This document shows, in pieces, positions 15,314 through 22,613 of a stretch of DNA of 64,000 nt. How positions within the stretch are numbered: position 1 is the stretch's first letter; the number at the start of each line of letters is the position of its first letter. The notes beneath the pieces were generated by a model, which saw only the letters and a list, made by a program, of their open reading frames with translations, had not been told where the DNA came from and ran no database searches. Origin of the DNA: Streptomyces sp. 1-11 (GTDB lineage Bacteria; Actinomycetota; Actinomycetes; Streptomycetales; Streptomycetaceae); contig NZ_BJTV01000001.1 of the NCBI RefSeq assembly GCF_007176755.1, forward strand, positions 310,001-374,000. The letters are read 5' to 3'. Made by a program: the position numbers and the translations under genes.

Positions 15314-16050
15314 GCCTTCAGCGTGTCCTTCCGGTACAGCCAGGCCGCGCCGCCCGCGAAGAGGACGAAGTAGACGGCGAGGACGGCGATGTCCGTGGTG
15401 CGGGGGGCCTGGCTCTGCTCGATCGCCCGCCCCAGTGCAGCGTACGCGTGCGTCGGCAGCCACTCGGCGATGTCCTGGAGGATCCGCGGGAAGGAGGTGG
15501 AGGGCATCCACAGGCCGCCGAGGATCGACAGGCCGAAGTACACGATCATCGTGATCGGGCGGACCGCGTCCCCGGAGGCGATGTAGCCGATGGCCACGCC
15601 GAGCGCCGCGAAGACCAGGCTGCCCGCCCAGATGACCCCGGTGAGGGCGAGCCACTGCCAGGCGTCCAGGCGTACGTCCTTGAAGGCGGCGGCGACGAGG
15701 AACACCACGATGATGGACGGCAGGCTCACCACGGCCGCGCTCGCGGTCTTGGCGAGGACGTAGCCGCGCCCGGGCAGCGGGGTCAACCGGAGCTGCCGCA
15801 CCCAGCCGCTCTCGCGCTCCTTGGCGATGCGCTCGCTGTTGCCCATCAGGACGGCGGTCAGGGCGCCGAAGGAGGCCATGGAGACCATCAGGTAGGTGGC
15901 GACGGTCAGGCCGGTCTCGTCGACCTTCTCGCCGGAGCCGGCGCTGCTGGAGAAGATCAGGTAGATGAACGAGGGGTAGAGCACCGAGAAGAACAGGAAC
16001 TTCTTGTTCCGGAGCGAGCGGGTCAGCTCCAGCCTGATCAGGGAGTTCAT
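15310..16050 (-). CDS. ABC-2 type exporter permease (DrrB-like)
   Basis: A 246-aa membrane permease with six predicted helices. Examples are FFSVLYPSFIYLIFSS near the N-terminus, then YLMVSMASFGALTAVLMG, a segment with VSLPSIIVVFLVAAAF, and VLAVYFVLFAGGAAWLY at the C-terminus. The cytoplasmic loop ERIAKERESGWVRQLRLTPL is typical of ABC-2 permeases. It is coupled by a 4-bp overlap to the ATPase upstream and by GTGA to the kinase downstream. With that ATPase it should form a drug or lipid exporter. The substrate is unknown. Confidence 0.88.
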   Translation of the reverse strand: MNSLIRLELTRSLRNKKFLFFSVLYPSFIYLIFSSSAGSGEKVDETGLTVATYLMVSMASFGALTAVLMGNSERIAKERESGWVRQLRLTPLPGRGYVLAKTASAAVVSLPSIIVVFLVAAAFKDVRLDAWQWLALTGVIWAGSLVFAALGVAIGYIASGDAVRPITMIVYFGLSILGGLWMPSTSFPRILQDIAEWLPTHAYAALGRAIEQSQAPRTTDIAVLAVYFVLFAGGAAWLYRKDTLKA

Positions 16051-16976
16051 GACTGCTTGGCCTCCTCGGCCTCGGTGATGGCGACGAAGGCCTGCTCCAG
16101 GCCGAGGCCGGCGACTTCGAGGTTGCGGGGGTAGACACCGAGTCCGTACAGGGCGTGGACGGTGGCGTCGGCGTCGGCGGACTGGATGCGGACGGTCTGC
16201 CCGGAGACGTCGAACGAGGTGAGGGACGGAAGGCCGCGCAGGGCCGCCGCGTCGATGCTTCCCTCCAGGTCGAAGGAGATCCGCCGGGCTCCCGCGCGGG
16301 CCTTGATCTCGGCAGCGGTGCCGTCCGCGAGGAGCCGGCCGCGGTGCAGCACCAGGACCCGGTCGGCGATGGCGTCGGCCTCTTCGAGGTAGTGGGTGGC
16401 GAACAGGACCGTGCGGCCCTGGTCGGCCTGCTCGCGCATGGTGGCCCAGAAGGCCTGGCGGGCGGAGACGTCCATGCCGGTGGTCGGCTCGTCCAGGACG
16501 ATCAGGTCGCTGTCGCCGGCGGTGGCGAGGGCGAACCGGACGCGCTGGGCCTGGCCGCCGGAGAGCTTGTTGACCTTGCGGTCGGCGATCTGCGTGACGC
16601 CCGCCCGGGCGAGCACGTCCGCGGCCGGGTACGGCTTCGGGTGCAGGGAGCAGGCCAGCTTCACCAGCTCGGCGACGGTGACCTCGTCCATCAGCCCGCC
16701 GGTCTGCAGCATGGCCCCGACCCGCCCGGCGACGATGGCCTCGCGCGGGCTCGTGCCGAACAGGCCGACCGTGCCGCTGTCGGGGTGCTTGAGCCCGAGC
16801 AGGAGGTCGAGGGTGGTGGACTTGCCGGCGCCGTTCGGACCGAGCAGGGCGACGGTCTCCCCCGGGTACAGCCGGAGCGAGAGGCCGTCGACGGCCCGCA
16901 CGTTCCCGTACGTCTTGGTCACCTGGTCGAACCCGACCACCGGAGTGGTGGTGGCCGGTGCCGCTGTCGTTGTCAT
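16047..16976 (-). CDS. ABC exporter ATP-binding protein (DrrA-like)
   Basis: A 309-aa ATPase energising the adjacent ABC-2 permease. The Walker A motif is GPNGAGKST, the signature is LSGGQAQRVRFA, and the Walker B is LIVLDEPTTGMD, followed by the switch His in LFATHYLEEA. A DrrA-type C-terminal domain of about 80 residues follows. I chose ATG 16976, next to a G-rich stretch; further upstream the frame is not conserved-looking. First gene of a four-gene unit (ATPase, permease, kinase, regulator). Confidence 0.9.
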   Translation of the reverse strand: MTTTAAPATTTPVVGFDQVTKTYGNVRAVDGLSLRLYPGETVALLGPNGAGKSTTLDLLLGLKHPDSGTVGLFGTSPREAIVAGRVGAMLQTGGLMDEVTVAELVKLACSLHPKPYPAADVLARAGVTQIADRKVNKLSGGQAQRVRFALATAGDSDLIVLDEPTTGMDVSARQAFWATMREQADQGRTVLFATHYLEEADAIADRVLVLHRGRLLADGTAAEIKARAGARRISFDLEGSIDAAALRGLPSLTSFDVSGQTVRIQSADADATVHALYGLGVYPRNLEVAGLGLEQAFVAITEAEEAKQS

Positions 16977-17070
16977 GCCCCCCATCCTGGCCGCGCGGGG
17001 CGGGGGTCCGGCAGTGTCGGCGGTCCTCGGTGCCGGATGACAGATGTCATGCCGTTCCGGTGACACGGCG

Positions 17071-17103
17071 AAGGGGGGTGTCCGGCCCGCGGACGCCCCC
17101 CTT
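17071..17103 (-). terminator. Terminator hairpin after the Gly/Pro-rich membrane protein gene
   Basis: 14-bp stem with one wobble pair (17071-17084 with 17090-17103) and a GCCCG loop, ten bases beyond the minus-strand stop at 17113. Confidence 0.8.
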
Positions 17104-17112
17104 CCCCGCCTG

Positions 17113-19482
17113 CTAGCTCGGGTTCGTGTCGATGACCGCGACCCGGTTCGTCCGGCTCGTCAGCGCCTGGCGCAGGGCGACGTACACGTCCTGCGGCGTG
17201 ACCGCCGTCTTCTTGCCGTTGCCCCGGGTGATGAGCACGCCGTCGAAGGTCTGACCGTAGAGCTGCTTCAGGGCGTCCAGGTCCGGCTTGTCGGTGAGCT
17301 TGCCGTCGGGCGTGGCCGCGACCCGGAGGAACTTCCACAGCGACTTCTGCGGGCTCATCGGGATCGAGTGCGCGGCGTCGGTCTGCACCGTCACGTTGGC
17401 CGACATGGCCGGCTCCGCGAACTCCTTCATCTCCCGGTCGACCTCGGCCTTGGAGACCGTCGGCTGCCTGGTGGCGGTCGGCACGGAGACGGGGGTGGCG
17501 GTGCCGGTCTCCACCAGCGTGCGGTAGGCCTGTTCGACCGCCCGGCTCGACCCGGCCGCGTCGATGGCCTTGCCGGCCTTGCCGTAGACGGCGACGGCCT
17601 TGCCGGCGCGGAACTCGACCCCGCCCTCGACCACGGAGCCGGAGCCGCCGCCGGCCTGCTGCAGGGCCGCCTGCAGCTTCTCCTCGTCCACCGGCATGAC
17701 CGGCTCGACCACCCGCTTCTGCCCGAAGACCGAGCCGATCACGGAGACCGGGTTGTAGTCGCTCCGCGCGGCCTCGCTCACGGTGGCCGCGAAGTCGAAC
17801 TGCAGGCCCGCGTTGTCCGGCGCGATGGACACGGTCTTGCCGCCCACGGCCAGCTTGAGCGGCTTGTTCACCTGGGCGCCGAAGGCGTCGTCGAGCTTCT
17901 TGACGGCCTCGTCGCGGGTGCCGCCGCCGATGTCGACGCCGAGCACGGTGGTGCCCTTGGGCACGTCGGAGTGGTTCATCAGCAGTCCGGCGCCGTAGAC
18001 GCCGGCCGCGACGAGGACCACGCCGACGCCGAGCAGGACCAGCTTGCTGCGGCCCTTCTTCTTCGGCCGGGCCGCCGCCTTGGCCTGCGGGGCCGGGTCG
18101 GGCAGCTTGGGCACCTGGTGCGGCACCGGGCCGTCGGTGGGGCCGCCCGGGCCGAACGGGGACTTCCCGGCGCCCGGGACGGGCGGGATGCCGCTGGTGA
18201 CGGTCTGCCCGGAGACGTTGCCGGGACCGCGGTAGCCGGGCGTGCCCGGCTCGGGGGCCGGCTTCTGCGGGGTGAGGATCGCGGTGTCGTCGCTGAGGCC
18301 GCCGCCGGGGCCGGCGAAGGCGCCGGGGGCCTGCGGGCCGCCCTGGCGGCCCGGGCCGTTCGCGCCGCCGGGCAGCGAGTGGCTGCCCGTGTCCCCGGGA
18401 AGCTGGTGGCTGCCCGTGTCGCCGGGAAGCTGGTGGCTGCCCGTGTCGCCGGGAAGCTGGTGGCTGCCGGTGTCGCCGGGCAGCGCGTGACTGCCCGTGT
18501 CGCCGTAGCCGTCGAAGGACTCGCCCGGGAATCCGTCCAGGTCGCTCAGCGCGCTCCTGGGGGTCGGCGGGATCATCGGCCCGTCGCCGGTGACCGGTCC
18601 GCTCGTCGGGCCCGCGGGTCCCTTGGGACCGCGACCGCCCTGGCCGTTCGGGCCGTTGGGGCCGCCCGGACCGCCGAGGCCGCCGGTGCCGCCGGCGGCG
18701 CCGCCGGCGGGCCCGTTCGGTCCGCCCTCCGAGAAGAACGGCAGGTCGTCGCGGCTCGGTTCCTCGCCGCCGGTCCCGCCGGACCGGGCGCCGCCGCGCG
18801 GGCCCGCGGCCAGCGCCTCGGTCACGTCGAAGGATCCGGTGCCGCCGCCGTGGCCGGGGGCCACCGGGCCGCCGGTCGCGCCGGGCAGGCCGGCGCCGTT
18901 GGTGCCGCCGGGGCGGGGTGCGCCCGTCGCGCCCATGGCGCCGACCACGCCACCGGGGCGGCCGCCGCCCGGGCGAGGGCCGGCGGCGCCCGACCGCGGG
19001 CCCGGGACGGACGGTGCGGCGGGCGCGGCCGGGGCGGCCGCCGAACCGCCGGGCAGCCCGGCGCCGTTCGTGCCGCCGCCGCCCGGACCGCCCTTGGGCG
19101 CGGACGACTTGCGCGGCGCGAACCAGTCGCTGGTCTTCTCCCCGGCCTGCGGCGCGGGCTCGGCCGGCGTCTCGGCGGCGGGCGCCGCGGCGGCCTGAGC
19201 CGGCCGCGGGTCCGGTCCCGCGTCGTCCTTCGCGCCCTCGGCGTCGCCGACGGGCTTGCGCACCACGACCGGCGGGATGGGCCGCGATCCGGGGATGTTG
19301 ATACGGATCCGAGTCGTCAGCGTGGTCTCGGTCTTGCGTTCCTCCGGCTGCGCGGCCGAACGGCCCGCGTCCGCGCCGGTCTCGGAGGCGACGGGGGTCC
19401 CGTACGGAGGCGTCCCGGAGGGGTATGCGGCTCCGCCGCGCCCGTTGGGCCCGGAGGACGGAGTGTCAGTTTCACGACTCAA
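17113..19482 (-). CDS. Large Gly/Pro-rich membrane protein with peptidoglycan-binding (VanW-type) domain
   Basis: A 789-aa single-pass protein. Residues 1-470 are disordered and rich in Gly, Pro and Ala, with two GGTNGAGLPG blocks and five near-perfect GDTGSHxLP repeats (about 326-370). A basic stretch (RPKKKGRSK) and one membrane helix (about 478-498, LVLLGVGVVLVAAGVYGAGLL) follow. The extracellular part (500-789) contains a PG_binding_4-like region (LGVDIGGGTRDEAVKKLDDAF) typical of VanW-related proteins. The long disordered part is predicted to be cytoplasmic. Translation appears to start at TTG 19482, with GGGAGAA about 8 nt upstream. It is a monocistronic gene with its own terminator. 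A role in cell-wall assembly is inference. Confidence 0.75.
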   Translation of the reverse strand: MSRETDTPSSGPNGRGGAAYPSGTPPYGTPVASETGADAGRSAAQPEERKTETTLTTRIRINIPGSRPIPPVVVRKPVGDAEGAKDDAGPDPRPAQAAAAPAAETPAEPAPQAGEKTSDWFAPRKSSAPKGGPGGGGTNGAGLPGGSAAAPAAPAAPSVPGPRSGAAGPRPGGGRPGGVVGAMGATGAPRPGGTNGAGLPGATGGPVAPGHGGGTGSFDVTEALAAGPRGGARSGGTGGEEPSRDDLPFFSEGGPNGPAGGAAGGTGGLGGPGGPNGPNGQGGRGPKGPAGPTSGPVTGDGPMIPPTPRSALSDLDGFPGESFDGYGDTGSHALPGDTGSHQLPGDTGSHQLPGDTGSHQLPGDTGSHSLPGGANGPGRQGGPQAPGAFAGPGGGLSDDTAILTPQKPAPEPGTPGYRGPGNVSGQTVTSGIPPVPGAGKSPFGPGGPTDGPVPHQVPKLPDPAPQAKAAARPKKKGRSKLVLLGVGVVLVAAGVYGAGLLMNHSDVPKGTTVLGVDIGGGTRDEAVKKLDDAFGAQVNKPLKLAVGGKTVSIAPDNAGLQFDFAATVSEAARSDYNPVSVIGSVFGQKRVVEPVMPVDEEKLQAALQQAGGGSGSVVEGGVEFRAGKAVAVYGKAGKAIDAAGSSRAVEQAYRTLVETGTATPVSVPTATRQPTVSKAEVDREMKEFAEPAMSANVTVQTDAAHSIPMSPQKSLWKFLRVAATPDGKLTDKPDLDALKQLYGQTFDGVLITRGNGKKTAVTPQDVYVALRQALTSRTNRVAVIDTNPS
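18371..18505 (-). repeat. Five tandem 27-bp coding repeats
   Basis: Units at 18371-18397, 18398-18424, 18425-18451, 18452-18478 and 18479-18505. The three middle units differ at one base at most. Each encodes GDTGSHxLP with x = A, Q, Q, Q or S, inside the 17113-19482 gene. Unit length is a multiple of three, so copy number can change without a frameshift. Confidence 0.9.
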
Positions 19483-19637
19483 GGCAGGTTCTCCCGGTTG
19501 GCTCCACCGCCCGTTACGACCTCAGCGGGCAGTTCGGCGGCGCGCACCACCATACTGGCCACTTCTGGCGCGTATCCCATGACCGCTGAGGAAATGCACA
19601 CCGGACTCGCACGTGCGCCGTACGGCGAAGTGGTACG

Positions 19638-20054
19638 TCACTTGCCAAGTCGGGCAGCGCCGCCGCCGGGTTGCCGCCCGGGACCGAGCGTGGCGCAGAT
19701 CACAGCCACCGCCATGCCGCCGAACAGGAAGAGGTAGGAGCCGAGTCCCGCGCTGAACAGGAAGTCGCCCTCGGGGCGGCTCGCGGTCAGCAGGATGACG
19801 GCGACGATCCAGCCGGCCACCGGCGCCACCGCCCCGCCCCGGCCGCGCAGCGCGTACGCGCCGCCGAGGAACAGCCCGGCCGCGCCCGCGAGGGCGAGCA
19901 GCAGGCCGCCGGGGAACCACGCGCCCTGGACCAGGGCCCCGGCGAGGCCGACGACCGCGCCGAGGACGAACAGCCCGGCGTAGGCGGCCATCCGCCCGGC
20001 CGAGGGGCGCTGCAACGGCTGGGCCAGCGCGGACCCGCGTCCCGCGGTGCTCAT
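19638..20054 (-). CDS. DUF6113 integral membrane protein
   Basis: A 138-aa protein with about four membrane helices: [53 protein letters not shown] and [17 protein letters not shown]. It matches the small Streptomyces family DUF6113. Its start codon overlaps the mshB stop (ATGA), so the two are translationally coupled. This position downstream of mshB is conserved in the genus as far as I recall. Function unknown; a link to mycothiol metabolism is only contextual. Confidence 0.78.
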   Translation of the reverse strand: MSTAGRGSALAQPLQRPSAGRMAAYAGLFVLGAVVGLAGALVQGAWFPGGLLLALAGAAGLFLGGAYALRGRGGAVAPVAGWIVAVILLTASRPEGDFLFSAGLGSYLFLFGGMAVAVICATLGPGRQPGGGAARLGK

Positions 20055-20917
20055 GACGTCTCCTCGGCGCCGCCGGCCACACCGGCGAACAGGTCGGTCT
20101 CCCCGGGCTCGGCGGTACCGTGCACCAATTCGTAGTACTCGGTGGTGAACAGCGGCTGCGCCAGCTCGTTGGAGAGCGCGAAGTAGGGTTCGGCCACCTC
20201 GATCTGGGTGGCGTGGGCGCGCATGGCGGCGGCCTTGGCCGCGGCGTGGGCGGAGCCGTCGACGGCGGTGGTGATCCGCTCGTCGCCGACCACTCCGGGT
20301 ACGTCGGCCAGGGTGGCCGCCTTGGCGAACGGCAGCGCGGGCAGTTCCTCCTGGAGACGGGCGAAGGCCGCCTCGGCGACGGAGCGCGGCACGCGGTTCC
20401 AGTAGACCTTCGCCACCCGGTGCCCGCGCCCGGCCGCCAGTTCGACGGCGCGCATGGCGACACGGTGGGCCTGGATGTGGTCCGGGTGGCCGTAACCGCC
20501 GTTGTCGTCGTAGGTGACGAGGACCTGCGGGCGGACCTCCAGGATCACCTCGGCGAGCGACCCGGCGGCGGTGTCCAGGTCGGCCTGCCAGAAGCAGCCG
20601 GGGTCCTCGTTGTCCGCGGTGTCCATCATTCCGGAGTCGCCGTAGCGGCCCGCGCCGCCGAGCAGCCGGAAGTCCGTCACGCCCAGCTCGCCGAGGGCCG
20701 CGGCCAGCTCGCCGCGGCGGTGCGCGCCCAGCGCGGGGCCGGTCAGGTGCCGCAGCCCGGGCGGGATGACCTCGCCGCGCTCACCGAGGGTGCAGGTGAC
20801 CAGGGTCACATGGGCGCCCTCGGCCGCGTACCGGGCCATGGTCGCGCCGTTGTTGATCGACTCGTCGTCCGGGTGCGCGTGCACCAGCAGCAGACGCCGG
20901 TCGGGCAGATCCGTCAT
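20051..20917 (-). CDS. mshB: Mycothiol biosynthesis deacetylase MshB
   Basis: Zinc-dependent N-acetylglucosaminyl-inositol deacetylase, 288 aa, second step of mycothiol synthesis. The metal-binding motifs are [12 protein letters not shown] near residue 13 and [11 protein letters not shown] near 146, both typical of LmbE/PIG-L enzymes. [14 protein letters not shown] is also characteristic of MshB. The start ATG has TAGGGT 6 nt upstream and no ribosome-binding site, so the mRNA is probably leaderless. DUF6113 is coupled downstream. Mycothiol conjugate amidase Mca is a close relative, but the sequence and DUF6113 context favour MshB. Confidence 0.9.
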   Translation of the reverse strand: MTDLPDRRLLLVHAHPDDESINNGATMARYAAEGAHVTLVTCTLGERGEVIPPGLRHLTGPALGAHRRGELAAALGELGVTDFRLLGGAGRYGDSGMMDTADNEDPGCFWQADLDTAAGSLAEVILEVRPQVLVTYDDNGGYGHPDHIQAHRVAMRAVELAAGRGHRVAKVYWNRVPRSVAEAAFARLQEELPALPFAKAATLADVPGVVGDERITTAVDGSAHAAAKAAAMRAHATQIEVAEPYFALSNELAQPLFTTEYYELVHGTAEPGETDLFAGVAGGAEETS

Positions 20918-20923
20918 GGGACC

Positions 20924-20929
20924 ACCCTA
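20924..20929 (-). promoter_or_regulatory. -10 box TAGGGT, leaderless start of mshB
   Basis: TAGGGT (minus strand) lies exactly 6 nt before ATG 20917, with no ribosome-binding site. Confidence 0.5.
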
Positions 20930-21081
20930 CGCAGCGCCGCCGGGCGGCGTCCGGAACCGGGCTCCGTCACCGGCCATCTGCCGATTTTCCCGATTCACCC
21001 GGCTCGGGGCGCCCCGTCCGCCCTACCGTGAGGGGTGATCACAGCGTCGCGCAGGGTGACCGGGATCAAGGAGGGGCGCGG

Positions 21082-21966
21082 ATGTCGGTGGACGGCGAGG
21101 CGGTGCGGGTGCGGACCGGGGCGGCACAGGCCGACGAGCCGGGGTGGGAGGTGGACCCGGACGACGACTGGGCGCTGGCCGTGGTGGCGACCGTGGGGCG
21201 GCAGTTGAGGCTGCGGCGGGAGGCCGCGGGTCTGCGGGCCGGCGAGTTCGCGGCGGCGGTCGGCTACGGCGAGGACCTCGTCTACAAGATCGAGGCCGGC
21301 AAGCGGATCCCCCGCCCCGAGTTCCTGGACACGGCGGACGAGGTACTGCGCGCCGGGGGGCTCGTCGCGGCGATGAAGGAGGACGTAAGGAAGGTCCGGT
21401 ACCCGAAGAAGGTGCGGGATCTGGCGGAGCTGGAGGGCAAGGCCGTCGAGATCGGGGTGTACGTGTGCAGCAGCATCCCCGGCCTGCTCCAGACACCGGA
21501 ACACGCACGGGCGTTGCTGGAATGCTGGCAGCCCGCCTACTCTCCGGAGGACCTGGAACGGCGAGTGGCCGCCCGCATGGCGCGGCGGTCCGTTTTCGAT
21601 CGTTTGCCCGCGCCGGCCCTGGGGTTCGTCCTGGAGGAGGCGACACTGCGCCGCAGGGTTGGTTGCACAATGGTGCGGCGACAGCAGTTCGAGCGGCTGC
21701 TGGAGGTGGGGCGGCTGAACAACGTCACCCTTCAGGTGATGCCGTTGGAGAGCACACCGCACCCCGGCATGAGCGGCAGGATCGAGTTGCTGAAGTTCGA
21801 GGACGGCACGGCGGTAGGACGCGCCGACGGCATGTTCAGCGGACGGCCGGTCTCGAGCCTGAGGGAACTGCGCATCCTCGAACTGCGGTACGGCACCGTC
21901 CGAGCCCAGGCTCTTCCACCCGAAGAGTCACTGGCCCTCATCGAGCAACTGCTGGGAGCGACATGA
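21082..21966 (+). CDS. XRE-family regulator with DUF5753 domain
   Basis: A 294-aa DNA-binding protein. An XRE helix-turn-helix covers about residues 30-90 (LRLRREAAGLRAGEFAAAVGYGEDLVYKIEAGKRIPRPEFL). The DUF5753 region covers about 110-290, with YVCSSIPGLLQTPEHARALL and the terminal YGTVRAQALPPEESLALI. This architecture is that of WhiJ-like developmental regulators in Streptomyces. GGAGGGG precedes ATG 21082. The stop overlaps the start of the DUF397 gene (ATGA), so the two are coupled. DUF397 proteins commonly modulate such regulators; targets here are unknown. Confidence 0.9.
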   Translation: MSVDGEAVRVRTGAAQADEPGWEVDPDDDWALAVVATVGRQLRLRREAAGLRAGEFAAAVGYGEDLVYKIEAGKRIPRPEFLDTADEVLRAGGLVAAMKEDVRKVRYPKKVRDLAELEGKAVEIGVYVCSSIPGLLQTPEHARALLECWQPAYSPEDLERRVAARMARRSVFDRLPAPALGFVLEEATLRRRVGCTMVRRQQFERLLEVGRLNNVTLQVMPLESTPHPGMSGRIELLKFEDGTAVGRADGMFSGRPVSSLRELRILELRYGTVRAQALPPEESLALIEQLLGAT

Positions 21967-22172
21967 CCCGCAAGTCCACTACCGGCGACGCCCAGGAACC
22001 GGCGTGGTTCAAGAGCAGCTACAGCGATGGCCCCGACGGCGACTCGTGCGTGGAGGTCGCCATGGCGCCCCGCACCGTGCACGTCCGTGACTCGAAGGAC
22101 GCGCAGGGACCGCGCCTGGCCTTCGCCCCCGCCGCGTGGTCCCGCTTCGTGCCGTACGCGGTCGAGGGCTGA
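21963..22172 (+). CDS. DUF397 small protein, partner of the XRE regulator
   Basis: A 69-aa protein with the DUF397 core: WFKSSYSDGPDGDSCVEVA near residues 15-33, VHVRDSKDAQGPRLAFAPAAWSRF near 40-63. Family members are encoded beside XRE/DUF5753 regulators and are thought to modulate their activity, as in the whiJ-type clusters. Its ATG overlaps the upstream stop by 4 bp, which indicates coordinated expression. It lies wholly inside a longer open frame in the same phase that starts at 21144; that upstream part is out of frame with the regulator and is not real. Confidence 0.88.
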   Translation: MTRKSTTGDAQEPAWFKSSYSDGPDGDSCVEVAMAPRTVHVRDSKDAQGPRLAFAPAAWSRFVPYAVEG

Positions 22173-22206
22173 ACCGGCCGCTGCCGCCGCCCGGCCCCGG
22201 GCGCCC

Positions 22207-22401
22207 TCAGAACTTGATGCTGCCGATCATGCTGGCGACGTTGGTCGTCAGCTCACTGATCGTGGGGGCCACGGTCGACGAGGCGAGGTAGAACCCGAGC
22301 AGCATGCAGATGACCGCATGGCCGCCCTTCAGTCCCGACTTCTTGATCAGCAAGAAGACGATGATCGCCAGCAGCACCACCGCCGAAATCGAGAGTGCCA
22401 C
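22207..22401 (-). CDS. Small two-helix membrane protein, conserved in Streptomyces
   Basis: A 64-aa protein with two predicted membrane helices (SISAVVLLAIIVFLLI and AVICMLLGFYLASSTVA), joined by a short basic loop (KKSGLKGGH). The GTG start at 22401 has a strong GGAGGTGAG just upstream, so it is well expressed at the translational level. I recognise it as a conserved Streptomyces small protein without a known function. It is convergent to the XRE/DUF397 pair, with 34 bp between the stops. Confidence 0.7.
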   Translation of the reverse strand: MALSISAVVLLAIIVFLLIKKSGLKGGHAVICMLLGFYLASSTVAPTISELTTNVASMIGSIKF

Positions 22402-22601
22402 GGCGGCTCACCTCCAAAAATCCCAGGGACACGGGGGGTTCGGACTATGGGGGTTGTGACCCGGGCGTATGCCGGGCGTCGATCCAGACGGCAAGTCCAT
22501 GCGGACGCCAGCGGGTTCATACCCACTCAGCGGTAGTGATCATAACTATCCGTACTCGCGCATCGCTCGGCGCACGGCCGCACAAGGGGGCGCATGGCCA
22601 A

Positions 22602-22607
22602 TATGGT
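22602..22607 (+). promoter_or_regulatory. -10 box TATGGT, leaderless start of the S9 peptidase
   Basis: TATGGT lies exactly 6 nt before ATG 22614, with no purine-rich site suited to ribosome binding. Confidence 0.5.
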
Positions 22608-22613
22608 CGGGGT

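Noticed and set aside
17044..19737. An 897-codon plus-strand frame opposite the Gly/Pro-rich protein
   Set aside because: It is antisense to a gene with recognisable membrane and wall-binding parts and shows only Arg/Ala/Gly composition.
22500..22560. A tRNA-like GGTTCATACCC near the S9 peptidase promoter
   Set aside because: No acceptor, D or anticodon stems can be paired around it.
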